The notes under the pieces were generated by a model. That model had not been told where the DNA came from. It ran no database searches and worked only from the letters and a program-made list of their open reading frames with translations. From Pseudomonas sp. FP1742 (GTDB taxonomy: Bacteria > Pseudomonadota > Gammaproteobacteria > Pseudomonadales > Pseudomonadaceae): a stretch of 64,000 nucleotides of DNA. The translations under genes were made by a program, and so were the position numbers. Below, piece after piece: positions 28,044-37,472 of the stretch (position 1 is its first letter; each line of letters starts with the position of its first letter). The stretch lies in contig NZ_CP117460.1 in assembly GCF_030687145.1 (NCBI RefSeq), positions 2,666,001-2,730,000 of the forward strand. The letters run 5' to 3'.

Positions 28044-29869
28044 TGATCTTTCTCCGAAGATTTCAGCCACCACGCGCTCAGGCCCAGGGTGTAGGGCGGC
28101 GTGGTGACGAAGGCGAACCGGTTACGGTAGGCCAAGCGGTGATAATTGAGGTACCAGTTGGGAATGATGTAGTGCTGCCATAGCAGCACCCGGTCGAGCG
28201 CCTTGCCGGCGGCGACTTGTTCATCCCGGGTCTGGGCGGCGAGCAGTTGTTCGAGCAAATGGTCCACCACCGGGTTGGCGATGCCTGCGTAGTTCTTGCT
28301 GCCCTTGACCCCGACCTGGCTGGAGTGGAAGTACTGCCATTGCTCCAGGCCCGGGCTGAGGGTCTGGTTGAGGGTCATCAGGATCATGTCGAAATCGAAT
28401 TGATCGAGGCGCTGTTTGTACTGGGCGCGATCGACCGTGCGCAGCCGTGCGTCGATGCCGATGCTGGCGAGGTTCTCGACGTAAGGCTGAAGGATGCGTT
28501 CCAGGTTCGGGTTGACCAGCAGGATCTCGAAGCGCAACGGTTGGCCGATGGCGTTCTGCAGCCGCTGGCCACTGAGCTTCCAGCCGGCCTCGGCAAGCAG
28601 CCCCAAGGCCTTGCGCAGGGTTTCCCTTGGAATGCCGCGGCCTTCGGTCTGCGGCAGGCTGAACGGCTCGGTGAGCAGCTTGGCGGGCAACTGATCGCGA
28701 TAGGGCTTGAGCAACAGCCATTCGTGCCCGACCGGCAGTCCGGTGGCGGAGAACTCACTGTTGGGGTAATAGCTCATGGCGCGTGCGTAGGCGCCGCTGA
28801 ACAGCGTGCGGTTGGTCCACTCGAAGTCGAACATCAGCCCCAGCGCTTCACGGACCTTGATCTCGGCGAAGGTCGGCCGCCGAGTGTTCATGAACAGGCC
28901 CTGGCTCTGGGTCGGAATCCGGTGCGGGATCTGCGCCTTGATCACCTCGCCACGGCGCACCGCCGGGAAGTCGTAACCGTTGTCCCAGTTCTTCGCCTGA
29001 TGCTCGATGTAGATGTCGAACTCGCCGGCCTTGAATGCTTCGAAGGCTACGTCGCTATCACGGTAGAACTCGACTTCCATGCGATCGACGTTGTACTTGC
29101 CGCGATTGACCGGCAAATCCTTGCCCCAGTAATCCTTGACCCGTTCGAAGACGATCTGCCGTCCGGGCGTTACCGAGGTAATGCGATACGGCCCGCTGCC
29201 CAGCGGCGGCTCGAAGGTGGTGGCCTTGAAGTCGCGACCTTTCCAGTAGTGCTGGGGCAACACCGGCAACTCGCCCAGGCGCAGGATCAGCAAGGGATTG
29301 CCGGAGCGTTTGAAGACGAAACGGATGCGCTGCGGGTTGAGGATGTCGACCCGCGACACTTCCTGAAGGTTGGTGCGGTATTGCGGATGACCTTCCTTGA
29401 GCAGCAGGCGGTAAGAGAACGCGACGTCGTAGGCGGTGATCGGCGTGCCATCGTGGAAACGCGCTTCAGGGCGCAGGTTGAACACCACCCAGCTGCGGTC
29501 CTCGCTGTATTCCACCGATTGGGCGATCAGGCCATAACTGGACGTCGGCTCATCGCCCGACGGCGCGTACTGGCCGGTGCCGACCATCAGCGGTTCGTTG
29601 AGTTCGTTGATGCCGTATTGCAGGAAATTCGCCGTGGAAACCGGGCTCGAGCCTTTGAAGGTGTAAGGGTTGAGCGTATCGAAGGTGCCAAACGCCATCA
29701 CCCGCAACGTACCGCCCTTGGGCGCTTGCGGGTTGACCCAGTCGAAGTGGGTAAATCTGGCCGGGTACTTGAGCGTGCCGAACTGCGCATAACCGTGGCT
29801 TTCGCTGATCGTCGCGCTTGCGGAGGAGCTCAAGGCCAGGCTGATCAGGAGAAGGAGGGGACGCTTCAA
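28040..29869 (-). CDS. nppA1: Second peptide-binding protein of the ABC transporter (NppA1 type)
   Basis: Periplasmic SBP_bac_5 protein of about 609 residues and a clear paralogue of NppA2: both contain 'DYVNPxAPKGG'-like openings ('FDWVNPQAPKGG' here), '[12 protein letters not shown]' and 'FDFEWTN'. The first gene of the operon. The start is uncertain: I prefer TTG at 29869, which gives a compact Sec signal 'LKRPLLLLISLALSSSASA'; the open frame continues to 30004, but those 45 residues look non-coding. No strong ribosome-binding site is seen before the TTG. Confidence 0.85.
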   Translation of the reverse strand: MKRPLLLLISLALSSSASATISESHGYAQFGTLKYPARFTHFDWVNPQAPKGGTLRVMAFGTFDTLNPYTFKGSSPVSTANFLQYGINELNEPLMVGTGQYAPSGDEPTSSYGLIAQSVEYSEDRSWVVFNLRPEARFHDGTPITAYDVAFSYRLLLKEGHPQYRTNLQEVSRVDILNPQRIRFVFKRSGNPLLILRLGELPVLPQHYWKGRDFKATTFEPPLGSGPYRITSVTPGRQIVFERVKDYWGKDLPVNRGKYNVDRMEVEFYRDSDVAFEAFKAGEFDIYIEHQAKNWDNGYDFPAVRRGEVIKAQIPHRIPTQSQGLFMNTRRPTFAEIKVREALGLMFDFEWTNRTLFSGAYARAMSYYPNSEFSATGLPVGHEWLLLKPYRDQLPAKLLTEPFSLPQTEGRGIPRETLRKALGLLAEAGWKLSGQRLQNAIGQPLRFEILLVNPNLERILQPYVENLASIGIDARLRTVDRAQYKQRLDQFDFDMILMTLNQTLSPGLEQWQYFHSSQVGVKGSKNYAGIANPVVDHLLEQLLAAQTRDEQVAAGKALDRVLLWQHYIIPNWYLNYHRLAYRNRFAFVTTPPYTLGLSAWWLKSSEKDQ

Positions 29870-30027
29870 GTCAGAGATCCGATCCAGGCGGCTTGGGCTT
29901 TGTGGGCCGTACAGTAACAGCTTGTATCGACAGGAAAAAGACGGGGGCTTAATGCGCTGTTGATTGCCAGGTGGGGGCCCGGCGGATCGCAGAACCTGTG
30001 GCAAGGGAGCTTGCCTGGGGCCAGGGG

Positions 30028-30197
30028 GGCGAGGGGGCTTGCCCTAATGCCAGTCAGTTAAGCCGCGGAACCTGTGGGAGCGGGCTTGCTCGCGAAAGCG
30101 GTGTGTCAGGCGACATCAATATTGACTGTGCCGGCGTCTTCGCGAGCAAGCCCGCTCCCACATGGATTGCGCTTAACTGACCGGCAACCCCCTCGCC
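30028..30197. repeat. Nested palindromic repeat: REP doublet inside an older element
   Basis: Three pairs of complementary arms are nested. The outer pair is GGCGAGGGGG (30028-30037) with CCCCCTCGCC (30188-30197). The next pair is TGCCAGTCAGTTAAGC (30048-30063) with GCTTAACTGACCGGCA (30171-30186), one mismatch. Inside lies a REP doublet, 30073-30101 facing 30134-30162. This fills most of the 353-base gap between nppA1 and mltD; no gene is seen in the gap. Confidence 0.85.
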
Positions 30198-30222
30198 ACA
30201 AAATGCCCCAAAGTCTGACAAC

Positions 30223-31677
30223 TTAATGCGGGGAAGCAACCGTCAGCATCTGCCCCGGCTTCAGTGCCTGGCCAACCCGAGGATTCCAGCGCTTGAGGTG
30301 CTGCATTTCAACGTTGAAGCGTTTGGCAACCATGTACAGCGAGTCGCCTTGCTGGACCTTGTATTGGGTCTGCGGCTTCTGTTTGTCTGACTTGTTGCCG
30401 GTTTTGCTGTTCGCCGCCACTACGGTGTTGACGCGCCCGGAACTGCGCTTGGCGGTGTCTTGCATCACCAGGGTCTGGCCGACCTTGAGGTTCTTGCCGT
30501 TCAGCTTGTTCCAGCGTTGCAGGTCCTTTACGTCGACCTTGTTGGCCTTGGCAATGGAGGCCAGATTTTCTCCGCGCTTGACCCGGTAGGCGCGCTTGAT
30601 GCTGGCGATTTCGCTGTCGTCGGCACCTTCGAACACCGGCTTGAGCGGCCGCTGGCTGATCAGCTCCTCAGGACGCATGGTCGACAGGCTGGCGGTCAGC
30701 AGTTGCGCCTTGGACGTCGGCACCAGCAGATGCTGGGGGCCGTCGATGGTGGTGCGTTGCTTGAAGGCCGGGTTGAGCTGGAACAGTTCGTCTTCGTCGA
30801 TGTTGGCCACCGCGGCAACCTTGGACAGGTCCATGCGCTGGTTGATTTCGACGACCTGGAAGTACGGTTCGTTGGCGATCGACTTGAGGTTCACGCCATA
30901 GGCTTCAGGCGCCAGGACCACTTGCGACAAGGCCAGCAGCTTCGGCACGTAGGCCTGGGTTTCCGCTGGCAGCGGCAGGTTCCAGTAGTCGGTTGGAAGA
31001 CCGAGCTTCTCGTTGCGCTCGATCGCCCGGCTGACCGTGCCTTCGCCAGCGTTGTAGGCCGCCAGGGCCAGCAGCCAGTCACCGTTGAACATGTCGTGCA
31101 GGCGGGTCAGGTAATCCATGGCCGCGGTGGTCGAGGCGGTGATATCGCGACGGCCATCATAGAAACGGGTTTGACGCAGGTTGAAGTAACGCCCGGTGGA
31201 AGGAATGAATTGCCAAAGACCCACCGCATCGGCCCGGGAATAGGCCATCGGGTTGTAGGCGCTTTCAATCACCGGCAACAGCGCCAGTTCCAGCGGCATG
31301 TTGCGTTCTTCAAGGCGTTCGACGATGTAGTGAATGTAGAGGCTGCCGCGTTCACCGGCGTTTTCGAGGAAGGACGGGTTGCTGGCGAACCACAGGCGCT
31401 GTTGCTCGATGCGCGGGTTGACGCCCAGGTTGTCCTGCAACTGGAAGCCCTGGCGCATGCGCTCCCAGACGTCCTGTGGAATTTGCGGTGTTGGTTTTTC
31501 GCTGAGCCAGATCGGTTTCTGTTTGGCTCGCGCGGCGATATTCGGTGTGTGTGTCGCGTCGGTCTGCGGCACATGGCTTGAACAGCCCGCCAAAGTGGCG
31601 GACACAGCCACCGCGATGGCTTGAGCCAAGCGGGTCAATGCGTCTGAATTGATGGCTTTTCGAATAGGTGACGACAT
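30223..31677 (-). CDS. mltD: Membrane-bound lytic murein transglycosylase D with LysM repeats
   Basis: Peptidoglycan-cleaving lipoprotein of 484 residues. A lipobox ends at Cys32 in 'SATLAGCSS', so it is anchored in the outer membrane. The family-1 transglycosylase domain has catalytic Glu138 in 'ALLPVIESAYNPMAYS', followed by 'AVGLWQFIPSTGRYF' and 'LALAAYNAGEG'. Two LysM domains lie near 378-421 and 438-481 and bind glycan strands. MltD acts in cell-wall growth and turnover. The position between the npp operon and gloB agrees with other pseudomonads. Confidence 0.93.
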   Translation of the reverse strand: MSSPIRKAINSDALTRLAQAIAVAVSATLAGCSSHVPQTDATHTPNIAARAKQKPIWLSEKPTPQIPQDVWERMRQGFQLQDNLGVNPRIEQQRLWFASNPSFLENAGERGSLYIHYIVERLEERNMPLELALLPVIESAYNPMAYSRADAVGLWQFIPSTGRYFNLRQTRFYDGRRDITASTTAAMDYLTRLHDMFNGDWLLALAAYNAGEGTVSRAIERNEKLGLPTDYWNLPLPAETQAYVPKLLALSQVVLAPEAYGVNLKSIANEPYFQVVEINQRMDLSKVAAVANIDEDELFQLNPAFKQRTTIDGPQHLLVPTSKAQLLTASLSTMRPEELISQRPLKPVFEGADDSEIASIKRAYRVKRGENLASIAKANKVDVKDLQRWNKLNGKNLKVGQTLVMQDTAKRSSGRVNTVVAANSKTGNKSDKQKPQTQYKVQQGDSLYMVAKRFNVEMQHLKRWNPRVGQALKPGQMLTVASPH

Positions 31678-31776
31678 TGGCTGGAAGTAAGTTCCGGGCG
31701 AAAATGTCGGGCGATTCTAGAAAGCACACCCCCTGCGGTCAACCATTCAGAATTTTTGTACCATCGCGCAGGCGTC

Positions 31777-32544
31777 TTAGAACGTATCTTTCCAAGCCCG
31801 CAAAGCAGCAAAGACCGCACTCGGCGCCCGGTTTTCGGTTCCGTTCCGTTCGTCCACTTTTTCTTTAACGGATGTTTCGCCGGTACGCAAAAACGGATTG
31901 GTGAGCTTTTCCAGCGCCAGGTTCGAAGGCAGCGTCATGATCCCGGCTTCCCGTTGCCGGGTCACTTTGGCCAGTCGTTCGCGGGTGTCGGGATTGCCCG
32001 GTTCGACCGCCACGGCAAACTTCAGATTGCTCAGGGTGTATTCGTGGGTGCAGTAGACCAGCGTATCTTCGGGAAGCGCCGCGAGGCGGCTCAGGGAGTG
32101 ATGCATTTGCTCGGGCGTGCCTTCGAACAAGCGTCCGCAACCGGCGGCGAACAGGGTGTCGCCGCAAAACAAATGACCACGGTGGTAATAGGCGATATGC
32201 CCGAGGGTATGGCCTGGTACTGTGATGACATCGAAGTCCCAGCCCAGCACGTTGATCCGGTCGTTGTCCTTGAGGGTCACGTCCCGCGCCGGGATGGTTT
32301 CATTGGCCGGGCCATAGACGGTTGCGTCTGTCGCTTTTTTCAGCCGCTCGACGCCGCCGACGTGGTCATGATGGTGATGAGTGATCAGAATATCGCTTAA
32401 CACCCAACCCGGGTGCGCCGCGAGCCACGCCTCTACGGGCGCGGCATCGCCCGGATCGACCACAGCGCAGCGCCGGGTGCTGTGGTCTTGTAACAACCAG
32501 ATGTAGTTGTCGGTGAAGGCGGGCAGGGCACTGATCTGTATCAT
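31777..32544 (-). CDS. gloB: Hydroxyacylglutathione hydrolase (glyoxalase II)
   Basis: Metallo-beta-lactamase-fold enzyme of 255 residues that hydrolyses S-lactoylglutathione to lactate and glutathione, completing methylglyoxal detoxification. The metal motif '[10 protein letters not shown]' and the later His/Asp ligands '[11 protein letters not shown]' and '[17 protein letters not shown]' are all present. The start at 32544 ([16 protein letters not shown]) is the canonical glyoxalase II opening. It is divergent from the methyltransferase gene, 65 bases away. Confidence 0.94.
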   Translation of the reverse strand: MIQISALPAFTDNYIWLLQDHSTRRCAVVDPGDAAPVEAWLAAHPGWVLSDILITHHHHDHVGGVERLKKATDATVYGPANETIPARDVTLKDNDRINVLGWDFDVITVPGHTLGHIAYYHRGHLFCGDTLFAAGCGRLFEGTPEQMHHSLSRLAALPEDTLVYCTHEYTLSNLKFAVAVEPGNPDTRERLAKVTRQREAGIMTLPSNLALEKLTNPFLRTGETSVKEKVDERNGTENRAPSAVFAALRAWKDTF

Positions 32545-32609
32545 CGTCGGATTCGCCAAGCGGAAAACATTGGCGCATCTTAGAACTTCCTGGCGCGTTG
32601 GAGAATGCA

Positions 32610-33368
32610 ATGACCGATAAAGCGTTCGCTCAGGCTGATCCTGACTGGCTGGCATTGATCAGTGCGGCCCGTGACTGGTTGTCCGGCCCCATCGGGCAAT
32701 TTTTGCTGGACGAAGAACGACGCATGCTCGAAGACGAGTTGGGGCGCTTCTTCGGCGGTTACCTGGTGCATTACGGCCCTTCGGCACAGACGCCACCGTC
32801 GGCACCGCAGGTGCAGCGTAATGTGCGGCTCGGTGCGCCGTTGCCGGGGGTCGAGATTGTTTGTGAGGAGCAGGCCTGGCCCTTGAGCGAGCACGCTGCC
32901 GATGTGGTGGTGTTGCAGCATGGGCTGGATTTCTGCCTGTCGCCCCATGGTCTGCTGCGCGAAGCGGCGAGCAGTGTGCGCCCCGGCGGGCATCTGCTGA
33001 TTATCGGGATCAACCCCTGGAGCAGTTGGGGCCTGCGTCATGTATTCGCCCATGACGCCTTGCGCAAGGCCCGTTGCATTTCACCGTCCAGAGTCAGCGA
33101 CTGGCTCAATCTGCTGGGCTTCGCGCTGGAGAAACGCCGCTTCGGGTGCTATCGTCCGCCGCTTGCCTCACCTGCCTGGCAGGCCCGTCTGGCGGGCTGG
33201 GAACGCAAGGCCGGTGACTGGCAATTGTCGGGTGGCGGCTTCTATTTATTGGTCGCGCGCAAAATCGTGGTGGGCTTGCGGCCGGTGCGTCAGGAACGGC
33301 GTGAACCGATGGGCAAGCTGATCCCGTTGCCGATGGCCAAGGTCAACCGTCGTCATCTCGAACCGTAG
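32610..33368 (+). CDS. Class I SAM-dependent methyltransferase-like protein
   Basis: A 252-residue protein with a Rossmann-like core: '[48 protein letters not shown]' matches strands 4-5 of class I methyltransferases. The glycine-rich SAM loop (motif I) is poorly formed, so catalysis is uncertain. The gene always neighbours gloB and rnhA in pseudomonads as I know them. The ATG at 32610 follows GGAG. The substrate is unknown. Confidence 0.8.
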   Translation: MTDKAFAQADPDWLALISAARDWLSGPIGQFLLDEERRMLEDELGRFFGGYLVHYGPSAQTPPSAPQVQRNVRLGAPLPGVEIVCEEQAWPLSEHAADVVVLQHGLDFCLSPHGLLREAASSVRPGGHLLIIGINPWSSWGLRHVFAHDALRKARCISPSRVSDWLNLLGFALEKRRFGCYRPPLASPAWQARLAGWERKAGDWQLSGGGFYLLVARKIVVGLRPVRQERREPMGKLIPLPMAKVNRRHLEP

Positions 33369-33460
33369 TCCACATTTTATTTTCCTGGTCGGGTTCGCCC
33401 CGGCCTCGGGCATTGTCGGTCGCCGATCGGCGAGCCACCGCATTTTCTGGATAGATTGGC

Positions 33461-33913
33461 ATGAGCGATAGCGTAGAACTCTTCACCGATGGCGCCTGCA
33501 AGGGCAATCCTGGCCCGGGCGGCTGGGGGGCGTTGCTGGTGTGCAAGGGCGTTGAAAAAGAACTCTGGGGCGGCGAAGCCAACACCACCAACAACCGCAT
33601 GGAGTTGATGGGCGCGATCCGCGGCCTGGAGGAACTCAAGCGTTCCTGCGACGTATTGCTGGTGACCGACTCCCAGTACGTGATGAAAGGCATCAACGAG
33701 TGGATGGCCAACTGGAAAAAGCGCGGCTGGAAAACCGCAGCGAAAGAACCAGTAAAAAACGCCGACCTGTGGAAGCTGCTCGACGAGCAGGTCAACCGCC
33801 ACAACGTCACCTGGAAATGGGTGCGCGGGCACATCGGTCATCACGGCAACGAACGGGCCGACCAACTGGCCAACCGTGGCGTGGATGAAGTGCGCGGGTA
33901 CAAGCAGGCCTGA
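33461..33913 (+). CDS. rnhA: Ribonuclease HI
   Basis: Degrades RNA in RNA-DNA hybrids. The 150-residue protein has all four acidic catalytic residues at the same numbers as in E. coli: Asp10 in '[12 protein letters not shown]', Glu48 in 'NNRMEL', Asp70 in 'LLVTDSQYV' and Asp134 in 'ERADQLAN'. His in 'GHIGHHGN' is also kept. It lies upstream of dnaQ in the usual rnhA-dnaQ order, with a REP doublet between them. Confidence 0.96.
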   Translation: MSDSVELFTDGACKGNPGPGGWGALLVCKGVEKELWGGEANTTNNRMELMGAIRGLEELKRSCDVLLVTDSQYVMKGINEWMANWKKRGWKTAAKEPVKNADLWKLLDEQVNRHNVTWKWVRGHIGHHGNERADQLANRGVDEVRGYKQA

Positions 33914-33940
33914 TTCCGGTTCTACCGACGTACCGCGTCA

Positions 33941-34033
33941 TCGTTCTTCGCGAGCAAGCCCGCTCTCACATTTAATCGTATTCCCCTGAGAGAACTCGGT
34001 CGAATGTGGGAGCGGGCTTGCTCGCGAAGGCCG
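33941..34033. repeat. REP doublet between rnhA and dnaQ
   Basis: Two REP units face each other: cttcgcgagcaagcccgct at about 33946-33964 and gagcgggcttgctcgcgaa at about 34009-34027. Each folds into a hairpin, and the pair can fold into a longer one. This is the common BIME-type arrangement in fluorescent pseudomonads. Confidence 0.88.
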
Positions 34034-34138
34034 TGATGCGGTGTCCCTGACAGAGCGCATCGCAGGCGCACGCCCGATCCCGCGAGCGTGTTAATATCGC
34101 CGCTTTTGCACGATTGACCCGTTGAGAGCTGAGCACTG

Positions 34139-34897
34139 ATGGCCACCAGATCCGTTGTACTCGATACCGAAACCACCGGCATGCCGGTGACCGACGGCCA
34201 CCGGATTATCGAAATCGGTTGTGTCGAGTTGATCGGTCGGCGCCTGACCGGCCGGCATTTCCACGTTTACCTGCAACCGGATCGCGAGAGTGATGAAGGC
34301 GCCATCGGCGTCCACGGCATTACCAATGAATTCCTGGTGGGCAAGCCGCGTTTCACTGAAGTGGCCGATGAATTTTTCGAGTTCATCAAGGGCGCACAGC
34401 TGATCATCCATAACGCGGCGTTCGACGTTGGCTTCATCAACAACGAATTTGCCCTGATGGGGCAGCACGATCGCGCAGACATCACGCAACACTGCACGAT
34501 CCTCGACACCCTGATCATGGCCCGGGAACGTCACCCGGGGCAGCGCAACAGCCTCGACGCCTTGTGCAAACGCTATGGCGTCGACAACTCCGGCCGTGAA
34601 CTGCACGGCGCCTTGCTCGACTCCGAGATTCTCGCCGACGTATACCTGACCATGACCGGTGGCCAGACCAGCCTGTCGCTGGCCGGTAACGCGTCCGACG
34701 GCAATGGCACCGGCGAAGGCGCGGACAACTCCGCCACGGAAATCCGTCGTCTGCCGGCCGATCGTCAGCCAACCCGGATCATCCGCGCCAGTGAAGAGGA
34801 TCTGGCCCAGCACCTCGCGCGGCTGGAAGCCATCGCCAAATCCGCCGGTGCGCCGTCGCTGTGGCAGCAACTGGCCGAGGCCAAGGCTCAGGCCTGA
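34139..34897 (+). CDS. dnaQ: DNA polymerase III epsilon subunit (proofreading exonuclease)
   Basis: The 3'-5' exonuclease of replicative polymerase, 252 residues. Exo I 'VVLDTETTGMP' gives Asp9 and Glu11; Exo II is 'IIHNAAFDVGFI'; Exo III is 'LHGALLDSEILADVYL' with the catalytic His and Asp. The C-terminal tail after about 185 binds the polymerase alpha subunit. The ATG at 34139 is the obvious start. Confidence 0.95.
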   Translation: MATRSVVLDTETTGMPVTDGHRIIEIGCVELIGRRLTGRHFHVYLQPDRESDEGAIGVHGITNEFLVGKPRFTEVADEFFEFIKGAQLIIHNAAFDVGFINNEFALMGQHDRADITQHCTILDTLIMARERHPGQRNSLDALCKRYGVDNSGRELHGALLDSEILADVYLTMTGGQTSLSLAGNASDGNGTGEGADNSATEIRRLPADRQPTRIIRASEEDLAQHLARLEAIAKSAGAPSLWQQLAEAKAQA

Positions 34898-34903
34898 GTC
34901 CCT

Positions 34904-35023
34904 TGTGGTGAGGGGGCTTGCCCCCGTTGGGGCGCGAAGCGGCCCCGGATTTTTTCAAATTCACCGCATTGGCAGGATTTACGACGGCTGCGCAGCCGAA
35001 CGGGGGCAAGCCCCCTCGCCACA
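34904..35023. repeat. Large inverted repeat downstream of dnaQ
   Basis: Arms at 34904-34926 and 35001-35023 (23 bases each, with core GAGGGGGCTTGCCCCCG and its complement) pair with a single mismatch, and the centre includes further short palindromes. It uses the same GGCGAGGGGG core as the outer arms of the nested element at 30028. The rest of the 305-base gap up to 35202 holds no gene that I can see. Confidence 0.85.
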
Positions 35024-35202
35024 GAAAAACCTGTCCCTCCAAAATCTCCATTACAAAAATCCTCTCTCATCCGGGGTGTCAGGCCACATATTGGTGCGTC
35101 AGCCGACCCGCCACGGGGCATCCCGCTCGCCACATGCGCTCCAACCCTCTACCCTGAGGTTATTGGCAGGCCACGGTCTGCCGCCTCAGGACGCCGAGCC
35201 TC

Positions 35203-37458
35203 ATGTATAAAGATTTGAAATTCCCGGTCCTGATCGTCCACCGCGACATCAAGGCCGACACCGTTGCCGGTGATCGTGTGCGGGGCATCGCCCGGGAGCT
35301 GGAGCAGGAAGGCTTCAGCATTGTCTCGGCGGTCGATTACACCGAGGGACGCATGGTCGCCTCGACCCATCACGGCCTCGCCTGCATGTTGATTGCCGCC
35401 GAAGACGCCAGCACCAATGCTCATCTTCTGCAGAACATGGCCGAGCTGATCCGCCGGGCACGGGTTCGCGCGCCGGACCTGCCGATCTTCGCCCTGGGCG
35501 AGCAGGTCACCCTGGAAAACGCCCCGGCCGACGCCATGGCCGAGCTCAATCAGCTGCGCGGCATCCTCTATTTGTTCGAAGACACCGTGCCATTCCTTGC
35601 CCGTCAGGTTGCCCGCGCGGCGCGCAAATATCTGGACGGGCTGCTGCCGCCATTCTTCAAGGCACTGGTGCAGCACACCGCCGATTCCAATTATTCCTGG
35701 CACACCCCCGGCCATGGCGGTGGCGTGGCCTATCACAAGAGCCCGGTAGGGCAGGCGTTCCACCAGTTTTTCGGCGAAAACACCCTGCGTTCGGATTTGT
35801 CGGTGTCGGTGCCGGAACTCGGCTCGCTGCTCGATCACACCGGTCCCCTGGCCGAGGCGGAAGCGCGAGCGGCACGCAACTTCGGCGCCGATCACACCTT
35901 TTTCGTGATCAATGGCACCTCAACCGCCAACAAGATCGTCTGGCATTCCATGGTGGCCCGCGATGATCTGGTGCTGGTGGATCGCAACTGCCACAAGTCG
36001 GTGCTGCACTCGATCATCATGACCGGCGCGATCCCGCTGTATCTGTGTCCGGAGCGCAATGAACTGGGGATCATCGGCCCGATTCCGTTGAGCGAGTTCA
36101 GCCGCGAATCAATCCAGGCCAAGATCGACGCTAGCCCACTGACCCAGGGCCGCGAGCCCAAGGTCAAGTTGGCGGTGGTGACCAACTCGACTTACGACGG
36201 CCTCTGTTACAACGCCGAGCTGATCAAGCAAAGCCTGGGCAACAGCGTCGAGGTGCTGCATTTCGATGAAGCCTGGTACGCCTACGCGGCATTCCACGAG
36301 TTCTTTGCCGGCCGTTACGGCATGGGCACTTCCCGTAGCGCAGACAGCCCGCTGGTGTTCACGACCCACTCCACACATAAATTGCTCGCGGCATTCAGCC
36401 AGGCCTCGATGATTCATGTTCAGGACGGCGGAGCGCGGCAGCTGGATCGCGATCGTTTCAACGAAGCGTTCATGATGCACATCTCGACTTCGCCGCAGTA
36501 CAGCATCATTGCTTCGCTGGACGTGGCGTCGGCGATGATGGAAGGCCCGGCCGGTCGTTCGCTGTTGCAGGAAATGTTCGACGAGGCCCTGAGCTTTCGC
36601 CGGGCCCTGGCCAATCTGCGCCAACATATCGCTGCCGATGACTGGTGGTTTTCCATCTGGCAACCTCCGTCGGCCGAAGGAATCGAACAGGTGGTCACCG
36701 AAGACTGGCTGCTGCAGCCCGACGCCGATTGGCACGGCTTTGGCGGCGTGACCGACGACTATGTGCTGCTCGATCCAATCAAGGTCACGCTGGTGATGCC
36801 CGGTTTGACGGCGGGTGGTGCCTTGAGCCCACGGGGGATTCCGGCGGCGGTGGTCAGCAAGTTTCTCTGGGAACGTGGGCTGGTCGTGGAAAAGACCGGG
36901 CTGTATTCATTCCTGGTGCTGTTCTCCATGGGCATCACCAAGGGTAAATGGAGCACGCTGCTGACCGAGTTGCTGGAATTCAAGCGCAGTTACGACGCCA
37001 ACGTCAGCCTGGCCACCTGCCTTCCTTGCGTGGCGCAACAGAACATGGCCCGTTATCAAGGCATGGGCCTGCGCGATCTGTGTGATCAATTGCACGCCTG
37101 TTATCGCAGCAACGCCACGGCCAAACACCTCAAACGCATGTACACGGTGCTGCCGGAAGTCGCGATGAAGCCAGCGGACGCCTATGATCAATTGGTACGC
37201 GGGGAAGTGGAGGCCGTTTCGATCGACGCTCTGGACGGGCGGATCGCGGCGGTGATGCTGGTGCCATACCCGCCGGGGATCCCGTTGATCATGCCCGGCG
37301 AGCGTTTCACCGAGTCGACCCGTTCGATCATCGATTACCTGAAGTTTGCCCGTACGTTCGACAGTAGCTTTCCCGGTTTTGTCGCCGATGTACATGGCTT
37401 GCAGCACGAAGACGAGGGCAATGGACGGCACTACACCGTCGATTGCATCAAGGAATGA
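35203..37458 (+). CDS. ldcA: Orn/Lys/Arg decarboxylase, LdcA-type
   Basis: PLP-dependent basic amino-acid decarboxylase of 751 residues. An N-terminal receiver-like wing domain (about 1-130) is followed by the aspartate-aminotransferase-fold domain. PLP-binding Lys393 is in 'THSTHKLLAAFSQ', and 'HFDEAWYAYAAFHEFFAGRYG' contributes the cofactor Asp. The length and location beside dnaQ match the P. aeruginosa lysine decarboxylase LdcA, which feeds the cadaverine route of lysine catabolism; arginine or ornithine cannot be excluded by sequence. Confidence 0.88.
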   Translation: MYKDLKFPVLIVHRDIKADTVAGDRVRGIARELEQEGFSIVSAVDYTEGRMVASTHHGLACMLIAAEDASTNAHLLQNMAELIRRARVRAPDLPIFALGEQVTLENAPADAMAELNQLRGILYLFEDTVPFLARQVARAARKYLDGLLPPFFKALVQHTADSNYSWHTPGHGGGVAYHKSPVGQAFHQFFGENTLRSDLSVSVPELGSLLDHTGPLAEAEARAARNFGADHTFFVINGTSTANKIVWHSMVARDDLVLVDRNCHKSVLHSIIMTGAIPLYLCPERNELGIIGPIPLSEFSRESIQAKIDASPLTQGREPKVKLAVVTNSTYDGLCYNAELIKQSLGNSVEVLHFDEAWYAYAAFHEFFAGRYGMGTSRSADSPLVFTTHSTHKLLAAFSQASMIHVQDGGARQLDRDRFNEAFMMHISTSPQYSIIASLDVASAMMEGPAGRSLLQEMFDEALSFRRALANLRQHIAADDWWFSIWQPPSAEGIEQVVTEDWLLQPDADWHGFGGVTDDYVLLDPIKVTLVMPGLTAGGALSPRGIPAAVVSKFLWERGLVVEKTGLYSFLVLFSMGITKGKWSTLLTELLEFKRSYDANVSLATCLPCVAQQNMARYQGMGLRDLCDQLHACYRSNATAKHLKRMYTVLPEVAMKPADAYDQLVRGEVEAVSIDALDGRIAAVMLVPYPPGIPLIMPGERFTESTRSIIDYLKFARTFDSSFPGFVADVHGLQHEDEGNGRHYTVDCIKE

Positions 37459-37472
37459 GGACCTTTCCAAGT

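Noticed and set aside
26574..28046. 490-codon open frame on the plus strand opposite nppA2
   Set aside because: Same reason: the minus-strand gene has a signal peptide, family motifs and operon spacing.
28217..29917. 566-codon open frame on the plus strand opposite nppA1
   Set aside because: Antisense shadow of a recognised binding-protein gene; no ribosome-binding site or motif.
30073..30162. Possible CRISPR-like spaced palindromes
   Set aside because: The repeated units are inverted pairs of REP sequence, not direct repeats with unique spacers, and no cas gene is near.
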